From: Armigeres subalbatus
Taxonomy: Eukaryota; Arthropoda; Insecta; Diptera; Culicidae
Assembly: GCF_024139115.2 (NCBI RefSeq)
Contig: NC_085140.1
Location: 235,230,371 to 235,294,370 of the forward strand
Direction: 5' to 3'
DNA length: 64,000 nucleotides
A program made the position numbers and the translations under genes. Under the pieces are notes generated by a model, which worked only from the letters and a program-made list of their open reading frames with translations, was not told the DNA's origin and made no database searches. Below are positions 44,930-55,899 of this stretch, in pieces. Within the stretch, counting starts at the first letter, position 1; every line of letters begins with the position of its first letter.

Positions 44930-45630
44930 AGTGGAGAAGACTCGTTAGCGCACGGATGCCATACTGACTACCATCTTAACTTCCGGATCGCTTGATGGTC
45001 TGAAATCAACCAGTAAATTCTAAATTGATTTTCACACTCGCTAAAGTGCTCATAAAGTATTTCAATCCCGGCCAGACGGTGGACCTCAGGTATTCTTGTC
45101 ATGGATAGGGTATTCGAAATCATCCACAGGATTTTGTTTTAAATTCGTTGGAGTTTCAGATGATAAGTCTTAACATAGCTCTCCCAGGCCGGCGCGGCAT
45201 GCCGTATTCGATTACAAGAAGGATGATTTGCTTGTAGACAGCAAGCTTGAATTGAATTGTCTTTATTTGCGAGATTTTCGGCCCTAGGCCGGTTCATCTC
45301 GTAGACAGCAAGCTTATTTTTCAGGGACAATGACGACCGTCGGGTACAGTAGTTTCGACAAAACGTTACACTCCGACACCATATTGTCAACCGTTTGACA
45401 ATAAGATAAGCTTGCTTCGATGGCCCATTGCACAGTCGTGCCATTGAGAGTGATTTGACAATCCTCAGGTGCAACATGTTTGAAGAATTTTTGGTGGGGA
45501 AAGATGATAACCTGGATCTTCGCCGCGTTGATACAAATCTTCCAGCTGATGAGGTACCTTTGCATACGAGTATGGTGTCATCTGCTAACAGAGACAGAAT
45601 ACCGCCCTCTGGAGATTCTGACATGTTAGA
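44930..45630 (-). pseudogene. Jockey-clade RT, C-terminal part
   Basis: The minus strand reads SESPEGGILSLLADDTILV, where LADD is the catalytic motif C of a non-LTR reverse transcriptase. In the next frames follow MQRYLISWKICINAAK.Q, then NGTTVQW..EASLSY and LKNKLAVYEM-like blocks and a PAWES stretch. Several frameshifts and a 52-bp insertion (45249-45300) disable it. It probably continues the RT part at 47860-48150, from which it is separated by about 2.2 kb. Confidence 0.7.
45249..45300 (-). mobile_element. 52-bp retroposed insertion, family mini-3'end copy B
   Basis: A perfect 15-bp duplication GTAGACAGCAAGCTT (45234-45248 and 45301-45315) flanks 52 bp. On the minus strand it reads GAGATGAACC, GGCCTAGGGCC, AAAATCTC (pairing with the first GAGAT), then AATAAAGACAATTCAATTC. 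Host sequence is the Jockey-like RT relic, so the boundaries are unambiguous. Core and tail match copies at 4579-4634 and 27950-27997. Confidence 0.85.
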
Positions 45631-47142
45631 GGCGGTGTCAATCGTGAGTTGAAACGCACCAACTCAACACCCAAAAACTCATGGTTGAGATAAATCATCC
45701 ATTTGAATCATCATAGATTCTCTATCACTTTTGACGTAGGACTTACGTCTCTCTTTACTATACCGGGTGTCATTCCAAAATATTCAAATCGACCGCGTTA
45801 CGCTGTGCTGAAAGATTTTAAACGTTAATAGCGTTCGTCTCAATGGACGAATTTCTGCGGTAAGCCCCTCAAACGACAGATTTCAAGTATGCCTTTCATG
45901 TCCATGCTTGATAAGACCCGAAAAACTTGTTTCAATAGGCATGAAACTATTTTAAATGAAAAACATTGAGATCAAGGGAACCTATAAATATGGGTACCGC
46001 ATAATTCGTGCATCATTCCTTTACCACGTTCTCATTGGTGCAGACACCAGCGAATGAGCAGCCGCTGGGTCTGCCGAGAAGCCATAAAATAGCGCAACGC
46101 GATTTTTTCCTTTCATTCTTACCGGGACAAGCGAAGCAACCGCATCATCGATTGAACAGCACTCACACCTTTTAGCACGGAATGAAGTCTGCACCGACCG
46201 CTTTTTCGGCTCGACACCATCGAAGCCACCATCATCAGCCTGAACCTAGCCAGTACAGCAGCAGTCCACCCTACAGACCCGACAAAGCAGCAATGCTGAG
46301 CAGATACCGGTAGCAGCAGCAGAGTCGAGCCGAGACCGGCCGGCATCGGTGATGAGCCGAGACAGGCTGAAGAAAAGCCACATGATGCAGCATGTATGTC
46401 CAAAAAACAAACGGTTCTTCAGAGAGCCAATAATAGAGATCAATATCAAAGCTTTCAATACCCTTCGGGATAGAAATAGTACTTGGGTGCCAAATCCAAT
46501 ATTCTAGTGATAAAATTTTATGCGTGATTTTCAAAAAAAGCGTCAAAACTAACAGTGGATAATTTTTCTGATTTAACCGCGAAGTGGACGAAGGACTTCG
46601 CTTGACCATGCCTAAAAAAACATAAGATGTCCAAATCTCTCACATAATATTTGGATATTTGGATTTAAAAAAACACCGATAACAGCTCAAACATTAATAA
46701 ACTATAAATCGATTTTTCATCAAATGTAGGATTTTTTGGCATTGATAAAAAAAATATGTAGATAAACATTGTTTGATACTGACCGCACACAAAGCGAACG
46801 TGACTGAATGATCGTCCCATGTTACCAATTCTAAATCTTATCACCCGAAATCCCATCTCCGGGTGTTTCCTTCCATCTACTACTAACAATGTTGTCTCAG
46901 AAAAGAACACGTACTTCTCACCTGAACTGCAATTCTAAGCTCGCTTGCCCGGCTTATTGGCCTGTATCGAGCGAAAAGTCCCGTTAGGAAATAGACGCCA
47001 GCAGCGAGCAACAAGCGTAACAAAGAAGAAGCCCTTCTCGAACGCGTTGATGATGATGACGCTTTGGCTGACAAAGAAGCGGGATACAAGACACTGGCTG
47101 ATTGGCCCACCAATTGGGAAGCAGAGAAGATTCAAAATAAGG

Positions 47143-47181
47143 TATAAAAGAAAAGTGCATTCGCTCGCAGAGCATTCAGTC
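47143..47181 (+). promoter_or_regulatory. Core promoter: TATAAAAG and TCAGTC initiator
   Basis: TATAAAAG at 47143-47150 is followed about 35 bp later by ATTCAGTC, a match to the arthropod initiator with A+1 at 47178. An ACCAATTGG box (CCAAT type) lies at about 47110. The arrangement resembles insect histone gene promoters. Confidence 0.5.
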
Positions 47182-47259
47182 TTTTTTATACCACCACTAG
47201 AAATTCGCGGTTATTTGAAAAGATCGTTTTCTTACTTTTTGGACTTAGCCGAAGCAAAC

Positions 47260-47275
47260 AGCCTTTTTCAAGGCT
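47260..47275 (+). terminator. Histone-type 3' stem-loop candidate
   Basis: AGCCTT-TTTC-AAGGCT is a 6-bp stem with a four-base UUUC loop, preceded by AAGCAAAC. Stem length, loop sequence, G-C second pair and U-A sixth pair match the replication-dependent histone mRNA 3' stem-loop. It lies only about 80 bp after the predicted start site at 47178, with no histone coding sequence between. Confidence 0.5.
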
Positions 47276-47859
47276 CTAAGAGTTAAAAATAATGTTATCC
47301 TTCGCTATCGCACGGATTAGGAGGCCCTACATCCCCTGCTGTGCCAACTTGTGGCTTATTTCAGGCAGTCCTTCAGTGGGAAGGTTGCCACTGTCGAGGC
47401 TAATATTCCGTGACCGGACAGATACTTCCTGAATTGTTTTTGATGATTCTTGTTGGAGGTAGATTTGATTTCTGTGTCGGTTTGATGAGAAGATTTGTAT
47501 GCAACGCCGATTATTTATCCAAAATAGTTGATGTGAGAAATTTGGACATATTATGTATCTTAAAGGCATGGTCAAGTCAAGTCCTACGTCCACTTAGCGG
47601 TTATGTCACAGACATTACCCACTGTTCGTTTTTTCTTAAAAACAGTGAATTGGCGTTCGTCGCATAGAACAATAAATACTCTTGCGTGTGTTGAAAAAAA
47701 TTGCTCCCATTTTTTGGAGCGAAATGATTTTTTGGCATATTAGTGATATGATGCATTTAAGCATGAAAAACTCAAGCGTGATGCATTCCTTTAAAATCGC
47801 AAAAAAGTTCGTTCGCGCGGGATCGAGGTCTCGGTATTTGAGATTTGTGAATGGATTTA

Positions 47860-48150
47860 CCAACACTGGACTCAGAGATGAGCAGGTTAAATAGTAGGGG
47901 CCCGAGGATACTGCCCTGGAGGACGCTTGCGACGATGTCGTGTGCATCAGAATTTGCTCCGCTGATTTAGACTCGGAATGTCCTGGCCGACAGATAGTTG
48001 TTGATGATTTTCATCAGGCAGCTGGGAAGACTGTTGCGTTGTAGTTTGTATACCAGGCCATCATGCCAAACATGGTAGAACACCTTCTCGATATCGAGTA
48101 AGGCTATTGCGGAGTTTAGTCGGTTGGATGTATCTTGGATTAGCGGTTAC
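47860..48150 (-). pseudogene. Jockey-clade RT, motifs A and B
   Basis: The minus strand reads IALLDIEKVFYHVWHDGLVYKL (in pieces; D is the motif A aspartate) and, after a stop, ASVLQGSILGPLLFNLLIS, the motif B region. This is the palm of a Jockey-like reverse transcriptase. One in-frame stop is present after TFRV. The next expected part (motif C) is found at 45.62 kb on the same strand. Confidence 0.75.
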
Positions 48151-49339
48151 TTATATCCTAAACCGAATGAAAATAGCTCCAGGTTAATATTCCTATTTGC
48201 TTCCGAACAACTAAGCTTTTACTTGTTCATCAAAATATGAGAGCATGTTGTGCCACCGTGTCATTCCGAGCTCCTCCAAATTCACCTGCCACAGGTGAAC
48301 GAGAAAAACATGATTTTCTAAATCTCCCTGCAGGTGATCAAATATCATCCAACAGGTATCTGAGGGTTGACGAGCTACAACATACATTAACACATTTTCG
48401 TAGCATAATATCAAAGAAAACAAATCTTTTGATTCTCTGATTGCCAGCAATGACAAAATAACATAAACGAGGCGTTTTCCTCATGAGAGGGGTGCAGCAT
48501 CAAATGCGTGCCAATAGATGAAGAGCGCGTTTCTTGGTCCTAGTGGATAACGAATTCTTGGGCATTGTTTATCTTTGTGCATGAAAGCACTCAAAGAAAC
48601 AAGTTTGGAAATATAAAGGAAACAGAAACTCATGATAACGTGTAAGACCAAGTCAATTTGTTTCAAATGATGCTGTTTTGGTCTACACTCTCCCAAGATT
48701 CAAATAAATCACTTCTCATCCATCAATCCGAAGCACGCGGCGTTTTGTTCACAGTCGTCCGTGATTTTGTTTCCGTAGTCGTTCGTTGACGTGGGTCGTC
48801 TTCGTCGTCTTGATCGTAATAAAGCGCAGCAGGCCATGTCCTCCAGTGTCGACGGGACGAAACGCATCATGGCTTGCTGCTGAGCTGCCTATATGACGCG
48901 CGGGGCATCATATTGTTTGGTTTCGTTCACATATCGTGTGATGAATAAAGTACTTCACGGCGTAGTAAATGGCAACGGCAAAGTTAATAGCTCAAATGAA
49001 GAGAAATGAAGGATTTTCCCATTTCTCAAATGAACGGTCAATTATCAGTTGTAATTGGGATGCGCAGTGGGAATTAACAATACAAGATTGATAGTTCTGT
49101 GGTTGGTGTCGCCTGGACTACTGGAAAACCAATTTGCGAGCAACTCTTACTTGCTTTAATCGTGGCATGCATGTGTGAACTCCAAAAAACTGGGCATCTG
49201 TTCCATTATTTGAGTGCATGAACTTTGAACCAGGATCCGTAACCCTATAATAGAGTTACTGCTCTCTGTATTTATAGTTTAGTTTAGTTTGGTTTATTTC
49301 TTATTTATGTGATTTCTTCAAAAGTATATAGGCATGATA
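48151..49339. other. Intergenic DNA, GC-richer patch 48.72-48.92 kb
   Basis: The patch (GTCGTTCGTTGACGTGGGTC and neighbours) stands out in composition and might be a host 5' UTR or promoter, but no coding exon follows that I can recognise. Remainder AT-rich. Confidence 0.35.
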
Positions 49340-49347
49340 GCAATGTA

Positions 49348-49636
49348 AGGGCCCTCCTTAGCCGTGCGGTAAGACGCGCGGCTACAAAGCAAGACCATGC
49401 TGAGGGTGGCTGGGTTCGATTCCCGGTGCCGGTCTAGGCAATTTTCGGATTGGAAATCGTCTCGACTTCCTTGGGCATAAAAGTATCATCGTGTTAGCCT
49501 CATGATATACGAATGCAAAATGGTAACTTGGCTTCGAAACCTCGCAGTTAATAACTGTGGAAGTGCTTAATGAACACTAAGCTGCGAGGCGGCTTTGTCC
49601 CAGTGTGGGGATGTAATGCCAATAAGAAGAAGAAGA
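49348..49636 (+). mobile_element. Feilai-like tRNA-derived SINE, full length
   Basis: The head CCTTAGCCGTGCGGTAAGAC (A-box region) and GGGTTCGATTCCCGG (B-box) are followed by the body (TTTTCGGATTGGAAATCGTC, CATCGTGTTAGCCTCATG, CGCAGTTAATAACTGTGG) and GTAATGCCAATAAG with an (AAG)n tail. AGCAATGT at 49340-49347 and 49637-49644 is the target duplication. Internal RNA polymerase III boxes look intact. Copies occur at 50562 and, inverted, 63250. Confidence 0.85.
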
Positions 49637-49909
49637 AGCAATGTTATTATTATAGAAGGATGTTATTAATAATGAAACAAATAAGACGTCATATTGTTTA
49701 CTGTGATTGTCTAAGAAATAAAGCAAACACTTGACCACAGACAACTAACATGATGGTGACTAACTGCCAGTTGAGCTCTTGTAATACGTTGATCAAACAC
49801 TGAATGCAGTGTCCACATAGGAGTTTCAATATGAATAAAGATAAAATAACTTCGAACAACTTCTCATTTTTGGAAAATTCACTCCACAGGTACCTACGTG
49901 TGTAAACTT

Positions 49910-50495
49910 CAATTGAGGGGGTTAGAAGCAGAGGGGTGTAAGTGACATTTTTGTCAAAATTGAGTTGAAATTGAGCGAAAAAATCTATGGTTATAGAGTC
50001 TTGAGGCAATATGCAGATATAGTTTGTACAATGTATATACTGCCGTTCTACGCATAATTGTCCCATGTTACCTTTGATGAAAAAATCCAAACTCGAGTCA
50101 ATTTGTCCCACCAATTTATAAAATCGATTCTATCTTAAAATTTAACAAATATTTTTGGGATGTTATGAGCGAAGGCAACACTTTTCCGGAACATAAAACG
50201 AATCCCTACTTATTTAAACGGTTTTCAGCCTCTATTATTATCAGACAACAACTTTATTTTTTCAGTGGGACAAATTGACTCGAGTTTGAGATTTTTCATC
50301 AAAGGTAACATGGGACAATTATGCGTAGAAGGGCAGTATAATAAATGTGAAAATCCACAGAAAATAAGTTATTTTTTGAATCTCCATACAATTTGTATGG
50401 AACGAAAAAATATTAAAAAAAACTTTGCTCCCATATTTCTCAAAACTATGTTTTTGTCACTTACACCCCTTTGCGTTTGACCACCTCCTCAATTG
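49910..50495. mobile_element. Foldback MITE between two SINEs
   Basis: CAATTGAGGGGGTTAGAAGC at the left and CACCTCCTCAATTG at the right begin inverted arms; inward both contain GGGGTGTAAGTGACA and, further in, CTACGCATAATTGTCCCATG, TACCTTTGATGAAAAA and ACTCGAGTCAATTTGTCCCA in inverted order. About 586 bp, non-coding. The minus frame at 49698-50114 merely reads one arm. Confidence 0.75.
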
Positions 50496-50561
50496 CAAAT
50501 GGAATTGTAATATTAATATTGATGTGAAAATAAAACAGTTTTTGTGAACCCATTGTGAATT

Positions 50562-50854
50562 ATTGTTGGGACACTCCTTAGCCTAGCGATAAGTCGCGCG
50601 GCTATAAAGCAAGACCATGCTGAGGGTGGCTGGGTTCGGTTCCCGGTGCCGGTTTAGGAAATTTTCGGATTGGAAATTGTCTCGATTGCCCTGGGCATGA
50701 AAGCATCATTGTGTTAGCCTCATTATATACGAATGCAGAAATGGTAACTTGACTTAGAAACCTCGCAGTTAATAACTGTGGATGTGCTGAAGGAACACTA
50801 AGCTGCGAGGCGGCAATTTCCCAGTGGGGAATGTAATGCCAATAAGAAGATAGG
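50562..50854 (+). mobile_element. Feilai-like tRNA-derived SINE, full length
   Basis: Same organisation as 49348-49636, with CTTAGCCTAGCGATAAGTCG and GGGTTCGGTTCCCGG boxes and a shorter AAGAAG tail. ATTGTGAATT at 50552-50561 and 50855-50864 is the probable target duplication. More diverged, with a B-box change. Confidence 0.8.
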
Positions 50855-50864
50855 ATTGTGAATT

Positions 50865-51180
50865 GTTCACGCCCTGTCATTTTATCATTTCAAAATATGT
50901 AATAATAAAATAATAATTAAAATATAATAATGTAACAATTTTTAGTTCCAAGAATCGTTGTCTAACGTCGAACAAATTTAGAATAATGTGCGTCCATCAA
51001 CTAACTATAGTTGTATCAGTATAGCAATAAAATCCAAACTGAAATAATTCTATAATCATATGGCGTGACAAGTAAGGATTGCTGAAAAAAATCATAATCG
51101 ATGTCAGTTGTAATAAAACGTTCTATGTATGTCTAAACAAACGAACACTTCTTTTTACGGTATTATGCCGTGGTGCTTTG
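50865..51180. other. AT-rich spacer
   Basis: Nothing recognised. Confidence 0.45.
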
Positions 51181-51289
51181 TTAGAACCGATCATGCAACA
51201 TACGCGATTCATACATTATTGTAATGTCGGTACGGCTTGTGCCTGTCCAACTTGTCAGGCTCGCGAAAAAAAAGCAGCACTTGTGAAAA

Positions 51290-51594
51290 CACGCACGGCA
51301 AGTCCGCCCTTCATTGTGATTGGAGCCACAGAACACGAAAACGATTTCCTCGGCGCTTTGGCTCACTGACTGAATGGGTTTGCAAAAATGTTTATGAATG
51401 AGGTTCTTCACGTGATTGAATGCCTTGCCGATTTTCCGTGGCAACTTTTCGGGGTCCAAATCACGTTCCGAACCGCCGCAGAGTATCGTTACTCCGTCGC
51501 CGTGCCGCCGACCGTGCCGCGGTTGAATGTGTAGTTGGAAAGGATGCGATGCCAAACCGGGAGGAACATAATTCCGTGGCTTTCGGTCGTACAT
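51290..51594 (-). CDS. Candidate host coding exon, unknown protein
   Basis: An ATG at 51594 (minus) opens a frame with balanced composition: MYDRKPRNYVPPGLASHPF, then QPRHGRRHGDGVTILCGGSE, LPRKIGKAFNHVKNLIHKHF and SQSAEEIVFVFCGSNHNEGR. Third positions are C/G-biased against an AT-rich background, which suggests real coding. The frame stays open to 51181, but the last 35 residues look less protein-like; a GTGCGT after TGCC (near 51290) could be a splice donor. No domain or partner exon is recognised. It might also be from a mobile element. Confidence 0.35.
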
Positions 51595-51599
51595 CAACG

Positions 51600-52585
51600 C
51601 GCAATTTTGCCAAAGTGCGTACCTACTCGGGTGTATCGATTGGAGTAGCGAACGAAGGCAGAATTCTAAACCACATCGAAAATATATTATAAATCAAGGG
51701 ATGCCTATCGAGCCGATGTAGCACAACAAGAAACCCCATGCGGTGGTGCTGTGATTATCATAATTTACTCCATCCGTGCCGAGTTTTCGTTGGATTGAAT
51801 TTCCTTTCGCAAGTCTGTTCCGGGGAATGTATTCGCAAGTGGATATGGATGGATGCTGTCAGACGTCAGTCAGCGCCGCTTACGAGTTCCATTCGGAATG
51901 TCATTTGAGATTGAAATTGGAAGAAAAAGCAGAACTGGCAGCTTTCTCAATGATTTAGAAGTTAAGGGAACAGGAACAATTTTCATATTTTTTGACGCAC
52001 GTTTGAATGATGATTGTCAACCCACATGTGTTCTCCGGTAGAGGAACTAACTATTTTGTCAGGTTTGCTTCTATGTTTTATTATTGAAATAATGTTTTTC
52101 AAGATTGGTTGTGTTTGAGCCCAGTACGTTGTATTTTTTTTTACAAAAATAAAACACGACGAGTCTCTGATGCAGTTCACCAGAAGCCCGTTCGGATTAT
52201 TAGATTTCGAGATTTTTCGAGGCTGCGACCAATCATTTCAAGCAATTTATAGGCAGAACAAAGACAATCTTTGGATAACGTTAAACGTCGATTTTGTAGC
52301 TTTTTTATAGCTGGGAAACATCAATTAACCTTTCTATTGGTACTGATTGTAACCAGAGAACAATGAGAGATTCAAAATGAGCCGCATTGATTGATGCATC
52401 TTTTTAAAACACATGTTGAAATTCTGTCAGGACCATGTGAAGTGCAAGGAGACGCATGGTGTACCGTTCAACGAAATGAGCTGCTGTGTTTTTTATCAAA
52501 CAACTAGTCGGCGCGACTATATCGTTAGGTCGCTGGCAGGCAATCAATGTTCCATTTACGCTTCCAGGCACGTGTTCGGTAATTG
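51600..52585. other. Intergenic DNA, nothing recognised
   Basis: Short frames only. 51776-51958 (plus) is open but shows no domain. Confidence 0.4.
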
Positions 52586-52587
52586 TC

Positions 52588-52620
52588 ATCTTCTTCTTCT
52601 TCTTCATTGGCATTTGACTT
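52588..52620 (-). mobile_element. SINE 3' tail fragment
   Basis: TCTTCTTCTTCTTCTTCATT then GGCATT is the complement of the AATGCC...(AAG)n end of the Feilai-like SINEs. Body sequence beyond it is not recognisable. Confidence 0.45.
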
Positions 52621-52639
52621 CAATATTGAGCCATTCAGC

Positions 52640-53165
52640 TTCTAACTCATATAGTTCCAGAAGGCGGTTCTATGTTACTCCGACGTGGAGTCTCCCGGCG
52701 ACGGAAGCTCCCCTTAAACCGGCGACCTGCATCCGTGAAGGCTATGACGTAGCCTAAATCCACGAGATGTTCCCTGGTGGCGGGGTCCGCCTTCCCCACA
52801 GCAAACCAGTTTGCTATATCTTTAAGTTATTGAGCTCCCAGCATGATCATGTTCAACTCAAAGCTTTTCACCATTCTCATGCCGTACAGCGCCCAGCTTG
52901 ATAATGGACTACTGAAATGATCCACGGCGTAGGGAGTTCCCTGGTGGTAGAATTTTCCTCGGAACCGAAGATCCTCGATGACCCCGATGACCCGAGATCG
53001 GTTCTATTACGTCCCCTGTGGTGGTTCTAGCCTATTTCGATGAAAAGCTCCCCGGCGGCAGAAACTCTTCCCAAAACGTTTGTAAGCTATTCAGCTCCCA
53101 GCTTGATCGTGTTCTACTCTGATAGTCACCGGCAGCGGATCCATCCTACTCTGAAAAAAAGCACC
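52640..53165. repeat. Diverged repeat with about 260-bp unit
   Basis: TTGAGCTCCCAGCATGATCA (about 52827) recurs as TTCAGCTCCCAGCTTGATCG (about 53087), and GGTGGCGGGGTCC, GGTGGTAGAATTTTCC and GGCGGCAGAAACTC recur between. At least two degenerate copies are present. GC-rich compared with neighbours; no coding assignment. Confidence 0.45.
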
Positions 53166-53269
53166 CCGTAACTCCTACTCTCTGGTCGCTGATGCTGTTT
53201 ATTATCTCTCTGCGGTTTCTGGTTTGAAGTGATTCTAACGTAGATATTCAAGTTGGTGACAGAACGGTC

Positions 53270-53975
53270 ACTAAGGGAGCATCCATAAATTACGTAACGC
53301 TTAGAGGGGAAAGGGGGAGTTGCCCAAAGTGTGACAATCCAGTTTTTAAGTGATTCATACAAAAATTGTGACAATGACGGTTTGGATAACCCATGATGTC
53401 CGAAAACCATTTTGCCATGTTTCCTGGTCTTCTGAAATATGATATGGACATGCTTAAATACATATGCAAGATTCTAGTGACGAGAAAAGCTAGTGGATGT
53501 ATATCGCAAGTTCTGAATTCAAGAACAGTTTGGATGACCGAGGATATCCCAAAACCATCTAACCATGTCTCCTGACCTTCACAAATATATTATGGTTAAA
53601 TGCATGTCCAAGCTTGAAGCGACGAAAAAACTAGAGTGGTAGCTGTAGATCACAAGTTCTGAACTCGAGGACAGTTCGGATGACGCAGGAGGGTATCCCA
53701 AAAGCATCTTCCCTTGTCTCTTGATCTTCACGAATTTGTTATGAAGATATTCAAGCTTGGAATCACGAAAAAAGCTAGAGTCGTGGTTATAGATAGCAAG
53801 TTCTGGACTCAAGGATGGTTTGGATGACCAAGGATATCCCAAAACCATCTGGCCATGTCTCTTGATCTTTAGGAATATGTTAGGGATATGGTTGTATATA
53901 CAATACAAGCTTGGAGTGACGAAAAAAGCTTCTTGAGTTCTAGACTCAAGGACAGTTTGGTTGGTGTAGTACATC
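53270..53975 (+). repeat. Tandem array of about 145-bp units
   Basis: AGTTCTGAATTC, AGTTCTGAACTC, AGTTCTGGACTC and AGTTCTAGACTC begin units at 53509, 53655, 53799 and 53935 (spacing 146, 144, 136). Each contains ACAGTTTGGATGACC, GGATATCCCAAAACCATCT, CCATGTCTC and AAGCTTGGAGTGACGAAAAA or variants. A half-decayed first unit starts near 53365. Upstream CATAAATTACGTAACGC is a common insect repeat edge. Confidence 0.75.
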
Positions 53976-54950
53976 CTGAGAAAATATTTTTCAACTTGTT
54001 TTGTCATTTATCAATTAGACCGATACAAATATTTAAATACAATTTTATTCCCGAACCCCCCCCCCCTCACGGATTTTTTTGCCAAAAAATAATATTTTGA
54101 GGGGGATATAAATAAAATTCGGATAGTTTTGAGGATTTTCAAAACCTACTCTAACAAATCCGAGGATTTTTTTCATCTTAATATTATTTTTTTATTATCC
54201 CCCCCCCCTTGATCTTTCGGAGACCAGTACGACAGAAGGTTAACTAAATGTTTGTAACGGCCTTATTAAACAAATGGAACTTATCAAATTTACTTGATAA
54301 AACCGCTTAGAAAAATTTGGGCCTGAGAGGGTTAAGCTTCCCCAAATACACGCGACAAGACAATCGCACCGCTATTCTATCACTTAAAAACTGCAATGCT
54401 GTTGTATGAAAGAGTAACTGGAATATTGCTTGCAGCGACCCAACGATAGAATCGCGGTGACCAGTTGTCGCTGGGGTAGCCTTTTATGCTATGCCCTGAC
54501 AGCTGATGACATCGAGTTGACTCCATGAAAAAATCTTCAAAAAAATTGATGATAAATCAGGTGGTATTTGAAAACTAATGTAAATTGATTAAATCTACCC
54601 GTGTAAAAAGCGACCCCAGTGTATACCCAACGGAGTGCGGCACTAACTGCCGATTGTGTTCTAATTCGGGTTCGACTAATCACTAGCAGGATGTCCTCGG
54701 TGTATACGAATATGTATATGTTGCCCGGCAGATGGCGGAAAACCCCGTTCATGTCGACCAAGCAGAGTGTCCTCTTGGAATGACCTTGAAGTATCATTCC
54801 CGATGAGACCTCGGAAAAAGGAGGAAAGTGAGAAAAAGTGAAAAATAAATACGTGGTTTTTATCCGCAAATTCCTATTCGGCAAGCTTATGGCGTATTAG
54901 GGGCGTTAATGCGCGATTGAACGTCTTCGAGATGAGTATTCGAGGAGACT
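53976..54950. other. AT-rich intergenic DNA
   Basis: Contains two poly-C runs (near 54058 and 54200). No gene or repeat terminus recognised. Confidence 0.4.
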
Positions 54951-54959
54951 AGGTCGGTA

Positions 54960-55560
54960 TGCTCACTTTACTCAAAGGGGTCCAGGAGAGCATTCTGTCT
55001 GCAAAGTACGTACTCTTTCCATATCCGGGCTGAAACGCATGGTATCGGAAGCCCAGTCTTCCGACAGCTTCCATATTTTTCTGTAGACGATGATGCGCCC
55101 ACCACCAGTCACCACCATGACCATGAGAGTAGCTCTTTTGTGACGGAGCGAAGAGATTCCCGTGGATCGCATTTTGGATTCCGGATGGGTCTGAAGCATT
55201 GCTGCTGCTGGCCAGGGAAATCGAAGGCCTGGAGAGAAAAGTGCGTCTTGCCTCCCGGGTTGGAGATGCCCGGGACACATAAACGGGTGGAACTTATGCC
55301 ACAAGTGAAAGTCCCCAGAAAACCCGGAAAGCGGCCGAGAGGATGGGACTTACCACCTGGACAAGAAAATTTGGCAAGCCCAAGCTGGTTGACTATCTGG
55401 GAACCTGGACACTGGACATGCTCTTCTTTATTACTTCGACTTCTGGGTGCCGAGGACGGTCTGGTCGTTGTGGTCCACCGGCGCCCCAACTGCCCAGGGA
55501 ACCGTGGCCATCGGTTGGTATATGGCTTCCGGCTTTAAGGAGCCTGAATTAGCTCGATGT
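54960..55560 (+). pseudogene. GC-rich block with decayed coding potential
   Basis: A plus frame contains GSEALLLLAREIEGLERKVRLASRVGDARDT, in pieces, a stop, then TGGTYATSESPQKTRKAAER. The leucine/charged pattern resembles the coiled-coil start of non-LTR ORF1 proteins. Other frames (55140-55538 plus and 54949-55489 minus) overlap it and cannot all be real. I treat it as a probable retrotransposon gag relic, weakly supported. Confidence 0.3.
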
Positions 55561-55569
55561 TGCTGGCTG

Positions 55570-55855
55570 TATTCGGTTAGGAACAAAAGGTCGAAAGACA
55601 AAAGGCTGAAGGGACAAATGGTCGAAAGGACAAAACGTCGAACGGGGCAAAAGGTCGAAAGAGACAAAAGGTCAAAAATAGAAAAAAAAACTGATGCACA
55701 TGCTCATTCTTCAACTTTGATTGATGAGAAGAGTGTATTTCTTCTGCTTGAAATGCATTTTACAAATTCCTTTGGAATGCACCCAACTAGTTCTAGATGG
55801 ACCTTTTGTACGTTTCTACCTTTTTCCTTTTCGACCTTTTGTCCGACCTTTTATT
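55570..55855. repeat. Foldback capped by AAAGGTCGAA minisatellite
   Basis: Six or so units of the form CAAAAGGTCGAAAGGA run from 55578 to 55680, and the complement (CCTTTTCGACCTTTTGTCCG) appears at 55827-55850. Between them lies about 140 bp of non-repetitive sequence. The design parallels the TTTGGTCGAA-capped foldback at 8366-12668. Confidence 0.6.
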
Positions 55856-55899
55856 ATAGATTCATATTTACCGGGCGGCTCGCCATTCTTTTTCCTTCT

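Larger units (their letters stand above)
45631..47858. other. 2.2-kb segment splitting a Jockey-like RT gene
   Basis: RT sequence ends on one side as ...LLFNLLIS (near 47870) and resumes as MSESPEGG (near 45624), so this segment appears to be inserted. It contains TATAAATA at about 45986, a GC-rich non-coding stretch (46030-46400), a hairpin GGTTCT-TCAG-AGAGCC at 46413-46428, and the histone-like unit at 47100-47290. No open frame over 120 codons and no RT or transposase motif. Exact termini are not resolved. Confidence 0.5.

Noticed and set aside
45980..46430. GC-rich stretch after TATAAATA as a protein gene or LTR
   Set aside because: Multiple stops in all frames and no paired LTR copy in the window; only promoter-like and hairpin features are noted within the 2.2-kb segment.
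46945..47286. Plus frame overlapping the histone-like promoter as a histone coding sequence
   Set aside because: Compared in all frames with the core histone signatures in mind; no match.
49348..49450. Feilai-like SINE heads as working tRNA genes
   Set aside because: A- and B-boxes are present but the acceptor and anticodon stems do not pair; the body and tail are those of a SINE.
54949..55538. Overlapping long frames on both strands in a GC-rich block
   Set aside because: High GC reduces stop frequency; the frames contradict one another. Reported only as a possible gag relic.
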